Shown here in pieces: positions 8,049 to 16,953 of a DNA stretch of 64,000 nt. The notes beneath the pieces are model-generated. The model was not told the origin of the DNA. It ran no database searches and saw nothing but the letters and a program-made list of their open reading frames with translations. Positions within the stretch are counted from its first letter, which is position 1. The number at the start of each line of letters is the position of its first letter. Made by a program: the position numbers and the translations under genes. Origin of the DNA: Halorarum halophilum (GTDB lineage Archaea > Halobacteriota > Halobacteria > Halobacteriales > Haloferacaceae). The stretch covers positions 62,001 through 126,000 of the forward strand of contig NZ_CP058530.1 of assembly GCF_013401515.1 (NCBI RefSeq), read 5' to 3'.

Positions 8049-8798
8049 ATGGCCTTACTCGAAGGCGAACATCTGACGAAGCGGTTCGGCGGCGTCGTCG
8101 CCGTCGACGACGTCTCCTTCTCCATCGAGCGGGGGGAGACGGTCGGGCTCATCGGGCCGAACGGGGCGGGCAAGTCCACCCTGTTCCGGCTCATCACCGG
8201 CGTCCACGAGCCGACGAAGGGACAGGTCACGCTCGACGGCGAGGTCATCACCGGCCTGAAGCCCCACCAGATCTGCCACCGCGGGCTGGTGAAGACCCAC
8301 CAGATCGTCAAGCCGCTGGAGGGGCTCTCACTGCTGGAGAACGCCGCCGTCGGCGCCCAGTTCGGCGGGCGAAACCCCGAGAACCCGATGGAGCGGGCAC
8401 ACGAGGTGCTGGAGTTCGTCGGGCTCGACCACATGGCCCACGACGACCCCGACGAACTGAGCGTCGGCGCGCTCAAGCGGCTGGAGATCGCCCGCGTGCT
8501 CGCGACCGACCCCGAGGTGCTGCTGCTCGACGAGGTCGCCGGCGGGCTCGACACCGACGAGACCGAGGAGATCATCGACCTCATCCGCGACATCAGCGAC
8601 CAGGGGAAGACCGTGTTCCTCATCGACCACGTGATGCGCGCGCTCATGTCCGTGAGCGAGCGCGTGTTCGTCCTCGACAACGGCGAACTCATCGCGAAGG
8701 GCACCCCGACGGAGATCCAGAACGACGAGCGTGTCATCGAGGCGTACCTCGGCGACAGCGCCGCACGCGACGACATCGGGACGGCCGCCGGGGACTGA
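8049..8798 (+). CDS. livG: Branched-chain amino acid-type ABC transporter ATP-binding protein LivG
   Basis: The 249-aa ATPase has Walker A GPNGAGKS near residue 37, the family variant of the ABC signature (LSVGALKRLEIARVLA), Walker B VLLLDEVAGGL and an H-loop His in LIDHVMRAL. It should power the LivHM channel. It stands alone on the plus strand, divergent from the acyl-CoA synthetase genes and about 5 kb from livK. The normal livKHMGF order is therefore broken: the second ATPase seems to be the fragment at the left edge of the window. Confidence 0.92.
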   Translation: MALLEGEHLTKRFGGVVAVDDVSFSIERGETVGLIGPNGAGKSTLFRLITGVHEPTKGQVTLDGEVITGLKPHQICHRGLVKTHQIVKPLEGLSLLENAAVGAQFGGRNPENPMERAHEVLEFVGLDHMAHDDPDELSVGALKRLEIARVLATDPEVLLLDEVAGGLDTDETEEIIDLIRDISDQGKTVFLIDHVMRALMSVSERVFVLDNGELIAKGTPTEIQNDERVIEAYLGDSAARDDIGTAAGD

Positions 8799-8894
8799 GC
8801 CCCTCGATCCGCCCCCCTTTCTTCCCGCCTTCTCCTTCCCACCTCCTTCCCTCCGCCTCCTCTTCCCCGCCTCGAATCTCCTGTCTCCTCCCTT

Positions 8895-9521
8895 CTACTC
8901 CGGCTTCCCGACGAAGTCGACGAACTTCTCGAGCTTCCCGCTCGCGTCCTCGGTGACCGAGGAGCCGTGGTAGACGAGGCCGACCTCGAACTCGTACCCC
9001 AGCAGCCGGCCGAGGCTCTCGTCGGCCTGCGCGAGGTCGGCCGAGAAGAACGCCGGCGGGAGCACGAAGTACCCCTCGGGTAGCCCCCGCGCGTCGGCGC
9101 CGAAAACAGCGTCGCCCAGCACCGCGACGCCCGCGTCCTCGTCCACGAGGGCGTGGTGTTCGGCGGTGTGGCCCGGCGTGTGGACGGCGGTGAACCGCCC
9201 GACAGAGTCGCCGTCGCCGTACCGGTTCGTCGGCTCGTGGTCGTCGAGTTCGAGCCCCTCGGGGACCCACGTCTCCAGGTCGTACCGGTCCGCGAGGCCG
9301 GCCAGCCCGCCGACGTGGTCGGGGTCGCCGTGGGTGACGACGAGCCGCTCCGGCTCGACGTCGAGTTCCGACAGCCGGTCGGCGACCGTGTCGACCGTGT
9401 CCTCGAACGCCGCGTCGACGAGCGTCGGCGTCCCGCCGTCGAACAGGAACGTCCGGTAGCGCCCGCCGTTCACTTCGCCCACGGTGATGTCGTACACGCC
9501 GTCTGCGATCTCCTCGGTCAT
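8895..9521 (-). CDS. Metallo-beta-lactamase-fold hydrolase
   Basis: The 208-aa protein has the metal-binding motif THGDPDHVGG (HxxxDH type, with Gly-Asp where many members have His-x-His). Further metal-binding candidates are HTPGHTAEHHAL and the Asp of VLGDAVFG. Relatives include glyoxalase II-like thioesterases and lactonases. The start at ATG 9521 gives a normal N-terminus (TEEIADGVYDI); a longer frame adds a basic leader with no homology features. A TATA-like ACAAAG sits near 9549. It is convergent with livG and the substrate is not evident. Confidence 0.8.
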   Translation of the reverse strand: MTEEIADGVYDITVGEVNGGRYRTFLFDGGTPTLVDAAFEDTVDTVADRLSELDVEPERLVVTHGDPDHVGGLAGLADRYDLETWVPEGLELDDHEPTNRYGDGDSVGRFTAVHTPGHTAEHHALVDEDAGVAVLGDAVFGADARGLPEGYFVLPPAFFSADLAQADESLGRLLGYEFEVGLVYHGSSVTEDASGKLEKFVDFVGKPE

Positions 9522-9655
9522 GGTCGGGGGTACGTGGTCCGGGAAGCGACAAAGTGTTTTCCGCCATTTCGGTTTCGAACCGCGTCGCCGTCGGCTGCCC
9601 GTTTCGGAACACACATGACAACCGATACCGTCGCACGAACCGACACGTCCCCACC

Positions 9656-11071
9656 ATGACGAACCTCCCCGCGCTCCCCGGTCGTCCCCTCTCGGAGCTC
9701 GACCCGTCGTGGCTCTCGGTGCCCGTCGGCCTCCTCGCGGCCGGCGCGGTCCTGCGGTACGCCCCGCTGGCGTCCGACGCGGCGACGATGCTGGCGATCA
9801 CCGTCTTCTGCATCAGCCTCTGGGTCGGCGCGCCCGTCGAGCCGTGGTTCACCGGGCTGATCGCGCTCGGGCTCATCGGCGTCGCGTTCTCCACCGATCT
9901 CGCGCTCGTGGGCTTCCACTCGGCGGCGACGTGGCTCGTCGTGCTCGGCATCCTGCTCGGCGAGGCGACCCGCCGCAGCGGGCTGGCGAACCTCGTCGAG
10001 CGCTACTCGCTCCGGGCGCTCGCGGCCCGGGGGACCGAGGACGCGACGGCCGTGTACCGGTTCCTGCTGGCCGCGCTCTCGGCGGCCGCGCTGGGGCTCG
10101 TCGTGCTGGTCCCCTCCTCGCTCGTCCGCGTGCTCATCCTCGGGCCGATCCTCGTCTCGGTCGGCGGCGTGTTCACCGAGCGCCGGCCGAGAATCGGCCT
10201 GTTCCTCGGGCCGCTGTTCGTCACCTACTACGGCGGTACCGGCATCCTCACCGGCTCGCTCGCGAACATCATCATCACCGGCATCGTCGACTCGAACGCC
10301 GGGCTCACCATCGGCTGGGTCGAGTGGGCGATGTGGCTCGGCCCTGTGATGAGCGTGGGCCGGGCGGTCGCCATCGCGCTCGTCGCGTACGCCCTCTACC
10401 GCCCGCGCGACCCCGATGCCATCTCCACGCCGTCGACCGACGGGGGCGACGAGGTCGAGGTGTCGGGCGAGCAGTGGCGGATGCTCGCCTTCCTGCTCGT
10501 CGGCGTCGCGGTGTGGGCGACTGACTCGCTCCACGGGCTCCACCCGCTGTACGGCGCGCTCGTCGTGACGCTGCTCGCGTTCGCCCCGCGGGTCGGCGTC
10601 GTCGGCGCCGACGCGCTCGCCGACGCGGACTTCTCCATCGCGTTCTTCCTCGGCGCCATCTTCGCCATCGCCGAGGGGCTCCAGCGGACCGCCTTCACCG
10701 ACCTCGCGGCCGGGGCCGTCCTCTCGCGGCTCCCCGAGGGCGCGCCGCTGGCGCTCGTGCTCGTCTTCGTCGTCGCCGCCTCCATCGCGCTGACGTTCGT
10801 GATGGAGGGGCTGGCGGTCGCGAGCGTGCTCACGCCGGTGCTCGTCTCGTTCGCCGAGGGGGCCGGGATCCCGCTGCTGCCGGTCGCGCTGACCGAGGCG
10901 GTCGCGCTGAACACCTACTTCTTCCCGTACCAGTCGGCGGTGCTCGTCGCCATCCTCGGGCTGGACGTGGTCGACTCGATGGAACTGATCCGGATGGCGA
11001 CGCTCTGCTCGCTCGTGACGCTGCTCGTCCTGCTCCCGATCCAGATCGCCGTCTTCGTCGTCGCGCTCTGA
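9656..11071 (+). CDS. SLC13/DASS-family anion permease
   Basis: This 471-aa membrane protein has about 12 hydrophobic segments. The arrangement resembles divalent anion:Na+ symporters: an N-terminal half with GTGILTGSLANIIITGI, echoing the family's SNT/substrate loop, and a C-terminal half with ALTEAVALNTYFFPYQSAVL. Members import dicarboxylates, sulfate or similar anions, usually with sodium. The start at 9656 follows from the domain edge; a longer frame adds a basic N-terminus. The gene is divergent from the beta-lactamase-fold gene. In this catabolic setting an organic-acid substrate is likely but unproven. Confidence 0.78.
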   Translation: MTNLPALPGRPLSELDPSWLSVPVGLLAAGAVLRYAPLASDAATMLAITVFCISLWVGAPVEPWFTGLIALGLIGVAFSTDLALVGFHSAATWLVVLGILLGEATRRSGLANLVERYSLRALAARGTEDATAVYRFLLAALSAAALGLVVLVPSSLVRVLILGPILVSVGGVFTERRPRIGLFLGPLFVTYYGGTGILTGSLANIIITGIVDSNAGLTIGWVEWAMWLGPVMSVGRAVAIALVAYALYRPRDPDAISTPSTDGGDEVEVSGEQWRMLAFLLVGVAVWATDSLHGLHPLYGALVVTLLAFAPRVGVVGADALADADFSIAFFLGAIFAIAEGLQRTAFTDLAAGAVLSRLPEGAPLALVLVFVVAASIALTFVMEGLAVASVLTPVLVSFAEGAGIPLLPVALTEAVALNTYFFPYQSAVLVAILGLDVVDSMELIRMATLCSLVTLLVLLPIQIAVFVVAL

Positions 11072-11136
11072 ACGACGTCGGCCACTGCCGGCCGGGAAAA
11101 CGAGACCGCCGACCGTCCTCGGTCGAGGGACCGTCC

Positions 11137-12678
11137 TCAGCCGAAGTGCTCCGCGACGACCTGCTCGCGCATGATCGTCCCCGTGTCGGTCCGCGGCAGC
11201 GGCTCGGTCCGGATCGCGTACGCCCGCGGTCGCTTGAAGTTCGCCAGGTGGTCGCTCTCACAGCAGAACTCGTCGAGGTCGTCGTCGGTGACGGAGCCGT
11301 CGGTCACGACGACCGCGGTGACGCGCTGTCCCCAGTGGTCGTCCTCGATGCCGAACACGAGCGCCTCGCTCACCGCCTCGTGGCGCTCGAGCGCGTGCTC
11401 GACCTCCGCGGGGTAGATGTTCTCCCCGCCGCAGGTGAACATGTTGTCCACCCGGTCGACGATGTAGAGGTAGCCGTCCTCGTCGACGGTGGCCACGTCG
11501 CGCGTCCGGAGCCACTCGTCGAAGAAGCTCTTCTCCTGCGCGCTCGGGTTGTCGATGTAGCCGTCGGACTTGCCCGGCCCGCGGGCGATGATCTCGCCCT
11601 GTTCGCCGGGGTCGACGGTCGCCTCCGGGTCAGGGTGGTCGGTCACCGGCGCCGGCTCGACGACCCGGATCTCCCACGAGAACGCCTCCTTGCCGATGGT
11701 CCCCGGGTGGTCCTCCTGGGCCGAGGGGTGCGCGAACGTGAGGTCCGGGCCGGCCTCGGTCATGCCGTAGGTGTTGTAGAACCCCTCGCACAGCAGCGAC
11801 GTCGTGCGCTCGACGAGCTCCGGCGAGACGATGGCGCCGCCGGTCCGGATGTACTCCAGCGACCCCGTGTCGTACCCCTCCACCTCCTGCGCCCCGTTGA
11901 GGGCGTCGAGCTGGGTCGGCACCGCGAGCAGGCCGCTGGCCCCGTGCTCCTCGATCAGTTCGAGCGCCTCCACCGGGTCGAAGCTCGCGTGGAGGACGAC
12001 GGTCGCCCCGGCGAGGAAGTGCGGGTAGAGCCAGGCGTCGGAGGTGACCATGTGGTACCAGGGCGTCGTCACGATCGCCGTGTCCGTCTCGTCGACGCCG
12101 TGCTCCATCACGACCTGGACCGCGCCGAGCCACATCTGCTCGCCGTCGAACGGGACGGCCTTCGGCTGGCTCGTCGTCCCGCTGGTGTAGAAGACGCTGC
12201 ACTCCCCGCCCGCCGGGAGGTCGTCGTGGAGGTCGTCGTCCGCGTCCGCGAGCACCGCCTCGTAGGACTCGACGCCCTCGGCGTCGACGTCGGCCTCGCC
12301 GGCGTGGATGGCGGTCTCGAACTCGCCGCGCTCGAGCATCTCGAGTGCCGTCTCGGCGTTCGCGTCGTCGAAGATCAGCCCCTCCGCGTCGGCGTTCTCC
12401 GCCATCCGGACGAGCTCGCCGGACTTCCCCCGGAACGAGAGCTGCACCGTCGCGGAGCCCCGCTTGTGGCCCGCGATCATCGACTCGACCGCCGCCGGCC
12501 CGTTCAGCGCGAGCACCGCACACCGGCCGGCCCCGATCCGCTCCCGGAGGGCGTTCGACAGTCGGGTGCTCCGTCGGTCGAACTCGCGGTAGGTGAACGA
12601 GCGACCGTCGTCCGTGACGATGGCCGTGTCCTCCCCGTAACATCGGACAGTGCGCTCGAATGCCTCTAGATACTCCAT
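11137..12678 (-). CDS. AMP-dependent acyl-CoA synthetase/ligase family protein
   Basis: The 513-aa protein has the ANL-superfamily core: P-loop VFYTSGTTSQPKAVPF near residue 160, YGMTEAGP, and the hinge segment IVDRVDNMFTCGGENIYPAE. Such enzymes adenylate a carboxylic acid and transfer it to CoA. The C-terminal motif that normally reads PRTxxGK is PRTDTGTI here, so the catalytic lysine of the adenylation step is replaced by Thr (codon ACG). The start at ATG 12678 removes ten unlikely N-terminal residues. The substrate could be a fatty or aromatic acid. Confidence 0.85.
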   Translation of the reverse strand: MEYLEAFERTVRCYGEDTAIVTDDGRSFTYREFDRRSTRLSNALRERIGAGRCAVLALNGPAAVESMIAGHKRGSATVQLSFRGKSGELVRMAENADAEGLIFDDANAETALEMLERGEFETAIHAGEADVDAEGVESYEAVLADADDDLHDDLPAGGECSVFYTSGTTSQPKAVPFDGEQMWLGAVQVVMEHGVDETDTAIVTTPWYHMVTSDAWLYPHFLAGATVVLHASFDPVEALELIEEHGASGLLAVPTQLDALNGAQEVEGYDTGSLEYIRTGGAIVSPELVERTTSLLCEGFYNTYGMTEAGPDLTFAHPSAQEDHPGTIGKEAFSWEIRVVEPAPVTDHPDPEATVDPGEQGEIIARGPGKSDGYIDNPSAQEKSFFDEWLRTRDVATVDEDGYLYIVDRVDNMFTCGGENIYPAEVEHALERHEAVSEALVFGIEDDHWGQRVTAVVVTDGSVTDDDLDEFCCESDHLANFKRPRAYAIRTEPLPRTDTGTIMREQVVAEHFG

Positions 12679-12802
12679 GGGTGTCTGAACTGTGCTAGGA
12701 CACCTCATGTGCGGGTAAAACAGTTGCGGTCCCCCTCGACGCAGTCACGCGAATCCCGGCCGATTCGGGTGGGTTTTTCCATCGGTTCGTCGAACCGCGA
12801 CC

Positions 12803-13708
12803 ATGCCGAACCGACGCGGGGTGGAGGTCGTCCGGGCGCTCGCCTCGCAGGTGAAGCCCACGTTCATGCTCCCGGCGATCGGGATGGCGGCGTTCGGCGG
12901 CCTGCTGGCGCCGGTCGTCTCCCCGACGACGTTCGCGCTCCACGTCGGGGGCGTCGGCCTCGCGCTCTACGTCGCCCACCTCGTCGACGAGTACGTCGAC
13001 ACCTACGTCAGGGGGGAGGAGGAACCGGCCGCCTCCCGGCGGGTCCTCGCGCTCGGGGTCGTCCTCGCCAGCGTGGGTTTCCTCGCCCTCCTGCTCGCGC
13101 TCGCGTCGACTGCCGGACCTCTCGCGGGGCTGAGCCTGCTCCCGTTGTGGATCCTCGCCCTGCTCCACGCGCCCGTCCTCGACAGAAACACGGTCGCGGT
13201 AACCGCCGACTACCCGACCGGGATCGCGGTCGCGCTGTGCGGCGGCTTCCTGACGCAGACCGGGCGGCTTCCGCCCCTCGTCGTTGCCCTCGCGGCCGTC
13301 TTCCTCGTCCTCCTCTCGGGCGTGAAGGTCGCCGTCGACCGACTCGACGTCGCCTTCGACCGGACCGTCGACAAGCGGACGGTCCCGGTCGTCCTCGGCG
13401 ACCGGCGGGCCGCGAGGGCCGCCACGGGCATCCTCGCGGGCGCCGGGGCGCTGGTCCTCGGGTTCGTAGCCGTCGGCGTCCTCCCCGGGTTCGCGGCGAC
13501 GGCGGCCGCGTTCTCCCTGGGGATGGCTGTCGGCTGTGTCGCCGCCGGGAAGCGACGGGCCGTCCGCGTCGCCATCCTGCTCACCTACCCGTTCGCGGCG
13601 GCACTGTTCCTCGCCGCCTGCCCCGAGACCGGCTGTGGTCCGATTCGGGTCGCCGCTGAACACGCGTTCGGCCTCACCGAACGTACGTTCCCGCCGGGTT
13701 ACCTGTAG
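12803..13708 (+). CDS. UbiA-family prenyltransferase-like membrane protein
   Basis: The 301-aa protein has about eight membrane segments and two Asp-rich loops: HLVDEYVDTYVRG near residue 60, and VDRLDVAFDRTVDKRTVPVVLGD near 185-205. These correspond to the metal-diphosphate-binding motifs of UbiA intramembrane prenyltransferases. The first motif is weaker than the usual NDxxDxxxD, so the acceptor and even activity are open. A T-run at 12774-12778 lies about 27 nt upstream of the ATG. Its last 10 nt overlap the convergent IclR gene. Confidence 0.7.
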   Translation: MPNRRGVEVVRALASQVKPTFMLPAIGMAAFGGLLAPVVSPTTFALHVGGVGLALYVAHLVDEYVDTYVRGEEEPAASRRVLALGVVLASVGFLALLLALASTAGPLAGLSLLPLWILALLHAPVLDRNTVAVTADYPTGIAVALCGGFLTQTGRLPPLVVALAAVFLVLLSGVKVAVDRLDVAFDRTVDKRTVPVVLGDRRAARAATGILAGAGALVLGFVAVGVLPGFAATAAAFSLGMAVGCVAAGKRRAVRVAILLTYPFAAALFLAACPETGCGPIRVAAEHAFGLTERTFPPGYL

Positions 13709-14466
13709 GCCAGGTTGAGTTCGACGTCGTTCGTCGAGGCCCGCAGTCGTTCGGCCAGTTCACCCTCGCAGCGCTCCCGGTTCACGCGGTGGGCCGGCCC
13801 GGCGACCGCGAGCGCGCCGTGGACCTCCTCCCCGAACAGGAGTGGGACGGCGACGGCGTGGATCCCCTCGAGGTCCTCCCCGAGGTTCAGCGCGTACCCC
13901 TGCTCGCGGACCTGTGCGAGCTCCTCGAACAGCGCGTCGGGCTCGGTGATGGTGTTGGCGGTGCGCGCCGGCAGGCCGTGGCGGTCGATCACGTCCCGGA
14001 CGTCCGACTCGGGGAGGTGCGCGAGGATGGCCTTCCCGCCGGAGTTGCAGTGCATGTACGCCCACGAGCCGATGAGCGTGTTCGCGTTGATGTTGGTCCT
14101 GCCCGCCCGGCCGTAGAGGTACATGAGGCGGCCGTTCTCGTGGGTGAGCAGCCACCCCATCTCGCCGGTCGTCTCCACGAGGTCATCGACGATGGGTTTG
14201 GCCGCCTCGTACACGTCGTACCGGTTCCGGACGTACTGCCCGTAGCTGAAGAACTGGAGGCCGAGGTGGTAGGCGTCCCCGCGCTTGACCACGAAGTCGT
14301 GTGCGCGCATCGACGCGAGGTGGTCGTGGACCGTGCTCTTGGCGAGCCCCGTCCGGTCGGCCAGTTCGGTGACGCCGGCCCCGTCCGCCTCGCGGAGCTG
14401 TTCGATGATGGCGAATAGGGTGTCGTCCGACTTCACCCCCCTGCTGCCCGCGTGTTCGTTCGGCAT
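13699..14466 (-). CDS. IclR-family transcriptional regulator
   Basis: The 255-aa protein has an N-terminal winged helix (residues about 14-65, with AGVTELADRTGLAKSTVHDHL) followed by an IclR effector domain with WAYMHCNSGGKAILAHLPES and ITEPDALFEELAQVREQGYAL. IclR proteins bind small aromatic or organic acids and control catabolic operons. A TATA-like CTAAACT lies near 14491-14497. It is the nearest regulator to the acyl-CoA ligase/UbiA genes and may also control the gentisate block; which promoter it acts on is not visible. Confidence 0.9.
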   Translation of the reverse strand: MPNEHAGSRGVKSDDTLFAIIEQLREADGAGVTELADRTGLAKSTVHDHLASMRAHDFVVKRGDAYHLGLQFFSYGQYVRNRYDVYEAAKPIVDDLVETTGEMGWLLTHENGRLMYLYGRAGRTNINANTLIGSWAYMHCNSGGKAILAHLPESDVRDVIDRHGLPARTANTITEPDALFEELAQVREQGYALNLGEDLEGIHAVAVPLLFGEEVHGALAVAGPAHRVNRERCEGELAERLRASTNDVELNLAYR

Positions 14467-14851
14467 ACTCGAACTCTACGACCCCGGCTACTAAACTCTT
14501 CAGCCATCCGACCGCGCCGCGACCGTCGCGTACGGCCCGTACCGTGACTATCCGGGGCGTCGACGCGTTCGGGTCGAGGCCTCCACGGGTGGTTCGCCCT
14601 CACCGAACGAATCGTGACGTTCCGTCACACCGTAACGATTTTTCGAGTGATTGCCGACTCCCCCGGACGATTCCGAACGAACGTCCGTGAAATCCCCGGT
14701 CGGGTTCGCTGTCACCGAACGTCGGATGATCGGGGCGCGTGTTACACCGGTACGGCTGTAAGGCTGTTCGGACGAGAGCCGGAGGGACTACCAGTTCGCG
14801 GTCGGCGGCGACGGTGGAAAGGAGTACTCGGTTGCCGTCCGCTCGGCTGGG
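14467..14851. other. Gene-free spacer with a perfect palindrome and a repeated decamer
   Basis: These 385 bp between the IclR promoter and the end of the SMC-related gene hold no convincing gene. They include GTGACG-TTC-CGTCAC at 14614-14628 and two copies of TCACCGAACG (14600-14609 and 14712-14721); the palindrome is followed by an AT-rich run at 14632-14643. The palindrome lies about 150 bp upstream of the IclR start, so it could be an operator or part of a terminator for the gene to the right. Confidence 0.45.
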
Positions 14852-16804
14852 TTACGCCGTGAGTTCCTCGACGTAGTTCCGGTCCTCCGAGAGCGCCTCG
14901 GCGTCCTCGGGGAGCAGCGCGACGACGAAGTACTCCGCGTGGTCCTCCAGGTAGTCGACGATCCGGGCGATGCGGTCCGAGTCGATCGCCTCCAGCGAGT
15001 CGAGCACGATGAACGGGAGCTCCTCGTACACGTCGTGGACGAGGTAGCCCGCGAGCGCGAACACCAGCCCCGTCACCTCGCGCTCGCTCTCGGAGAGGTG
15101 GTCGACCGTGTCCCGGTAGGACTCGCCGCTGGCGGTCGACCGGATGATGTGCAGGTCGAACTCGGGCCGGGTCACCTTCCGTCGCCCCTCGCGCACCTCG
15201 CGCTCGCGGCGCTCGATCCAGATGCGCTCGATGTTGTCGTACTGGAGGATGTCGAGCACTGCGTCCATGTGGTCGTTGAACGACTCGACCGCGTCCTCCT
15301 CGATGCGATCAACGCGGGTGCGGAGCTCGGTGAGCTGGTCGGAGATGTTCTCCCGCTTCTCCTTGAGACGGTCGCGGTCCGCGGTGGCGTCCTCGCGCTC
15401 CTCGATGCGCCCGTCGACGTCGGCGAGGTCCGACTCGAGTCGCTCGATGCGGAGCTCCAGCTCGTTGGCCCGCCGGTGCTTCTCGAGCACCTCGTCGTAG
15501 TCGCCCTCGCCGACGTTCTTCGTCTCCTCCTCCAACTCCTCGACGGTCTCGGCCTGGTCGTCGCGGGCGTCCTCGAGTTCGTCGATGCGCTCGCGCGTCG
15601 TCTCGATCCGGGCCTCGACCTCCTCGAGCCGGGACTCGGCCCGCTCGAGTTCGCGCCGGGACTCCCGGATCTCGGAGCGCTCGCTCGACAGCTCGTCGAT
15701 GCGGTTCCGGATCTCGTTCCGCTCGTCGAGCTTCTCCTTGCGGATCCGTCCGAGCATCTCGACCGTCTGGGCGACGCGGTCGCGCTCGACCTCGGAGCCG
15801 CACGTCCAGCAGACGATCTCGTCGCCCTCCTCGACGAGCTGGTCGGTGACGGCGCCGCCGTCGCTGGAGGCGTTCGCCTCCAGGTCGAGGTCGAGGCCGT
15901 TCCCCTCCAGCATCTCCTCGTTGAAGCTGATGACGCTCTGGAGCTCGCTGAGGGTGTCGTCGAGCGCGCGCTTGCGGCGCCGGGCGTCGGCGATGCGCTC
16001 GTCGATGGCGTCCGGGTCCTTCTCGCGCCGCTCGGTCGTCTCCAGGGTGTATTCGAGCTCCTCGCGCTCGTTCTCGAGCTCGTCGAGGCTCGTCTGTTCG
16101 GCCTCGATGTCGAACTCGACGTCCTCCAGCTCGGAACGGGCCTCGCGGAGGCGCTGGAACGCCGCCTCGATGTCCTCCTTGCGCGACCGGCTCTCCTCGA
16201 GGTCGGTGTCGAGGTCGTCGATCTCCGCCTGGACCTCGGCGAGTTCCTCGCGGGCGGACTCCAGGTCCTCGCTGATCTCCCGTCGCTCTGCCTCGAGGTC
16301 GGGAAGCTCGCTCTCCAGGCGCTCGAACTCCCGGATCTGGTCGTCGATCTCGTTCTTCTCCCGCTCGAGCTCCCTGATCTCGGACTCGATGCGGTCGGTG
16401 TCGATCGGCCGCATGATGATCTCCCGGAGGTCGTCGCCGCGCTCCACCGCGCGCCGCACCTCGTTGTTCTCCAGGAGGAACGCGAACATGTCCGCGAGCT
16501 GCGGGTCGTCCAGGTAGGGGTCGCCGTCGAAGACGACGGTCTCGCCGCGGCGCGTGAGCGTCCGCGTGCAGGTCCGATCGCCGATCTGGAGTTCCACGCG
16601 CCCCTCGTCGGCGTCGCCCTTGAGCGACGGCTTCTCGCTGCCGAGCCCGGCCATGATCGCCTGCAGGAACGACGTCCGATTCGTGGCGTTTCGCCCGCTG
16701 AGGACGGTGACACCCGGGGGGAGCGTCACGTCGGCCTCGTCGATGCCGCCGATGTTCCGCGCCCTGACGTGGACGTCCTGTTCACTGAGTTCCGGTGATT
16801 CCAT
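14852..16804 (-). CDS. sph3: Archaea-specific SMC-related (Rad50-like) protein, Sph3-like
   Basis: The 650-aa protein has an ABC-type ATPase head split by a long coiled coil (about residues 120-530) with one CWTCGSE zinc-hook-like CxxC in the middle. The nucleotide-binding loop is SGRNATNRTSF: the canonical Walker A Gly-Lys is Asn-Arg, which I recall as typical of this haloarchaeal subfamily. The C-terminal head has LSESEREVTGLVFALAGYLV (signature-like) and PFIVLDSLEAIDSDR (Walker B). In Haloferax volcanii a gene of this type lies beside rdfA in a locus affecting cell shape; here rdfA is next upstream on the same strand. The symbol is by this analogy. Confidence 0.82.
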   Translation of the reverse strand: MESPELSEQDVHVRARNIGGIDEADVTLPPGVTVLSGRNATNRTSFLQAIMAGLGSEKPSLKGDADEGRVELQIGDRTCTRTLTRRGETVVFDGDPYLDDPQLADMFAFLLENNEVRRAVERGDDLREIIMRPIDTDRIESEIRELEREKNEIDDQIREFERLESELPDLEAERREISEDLESAREELAEVQAEIDDLDTDLEESRSRKEDIEAAFQRLREARSELEDVEFDIEAEQTSLDELENEREELEYTLETTERREKDPDAIDERIADARRRKRALDDTLSELQSVISFNEEMLEGNGLDLDLEANASSDGGAVTDQLVEEGDEIVCWTCGSEVERDRVAQTVEMLGRIRKEKLDERNEIRNRIDELSSERSEIRESRRELERAESRLEEVEARIETTRERIDELEDARDDQAETVEELEEETKNVGEGDYDEVLEKHRRANELELRIERLESDLADVDGRIEEREDATADRDRLKEKRENISDQLTELRTRVDRIEEDAVESFNDHMDAVLDILQYDNIERIWIERREREVREGRRKVTRPEFDLHIIRSTASGESYRDTVDHLSESEREVTGLVFALAGYLVHDVYEELPFIVLDSLEAIDSDRIARIVDYLEDHAEYFVVALLPEDAEALSEDRNYVEELTA

Positions 16805-16805
16805 C

Positions 16806-16829
16806 GTTCAGGTTTCATAACCTCTGAAC
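16806..16829. promoter_or_regulatory. Inverted repeat between TATA box and start codon of the SMC-related gene
   Basis: GTTCAG (16806-16811) and CTGAAC (16824-16829) flank a core containing GGTT-TCAT-AACC. It lies directly upstream of the ATG (16804), and a TATA-like CAGTTAAGG on the minus strand (about 16830-16838) lies just behind it. A site between TATA and start is where an archaeal repressor would block transcription. Confidence 0.5.
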
Positions 16830-16953
16830 CTTAACTGTTGTCGTCCGCGCCGAACACGACGCGCGATGGCGGGGCCGTCGCCCCCCGGTAATCGGCGGAC
16901 TGCGTCGACCTCGGTACGGGGACAGTCCTGTCAGGGGGCGGGGGACGACGGGC

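Noticed and set aside
9518-10543. 341-codon minus-strand frame opposite the SLC13-type permease
   Set aside because: Charged low-complexity antisense shadow; the plus strand encodes a coherent 12-helix transporter.
14939-16798. 619-codon plus-strand frame opposite the SMC-related gene
   Set aside because: Val/Leu/Asp-repetitive translation is the antisense of a coiled coil; the minus strand has a complete ATPase head and hook.
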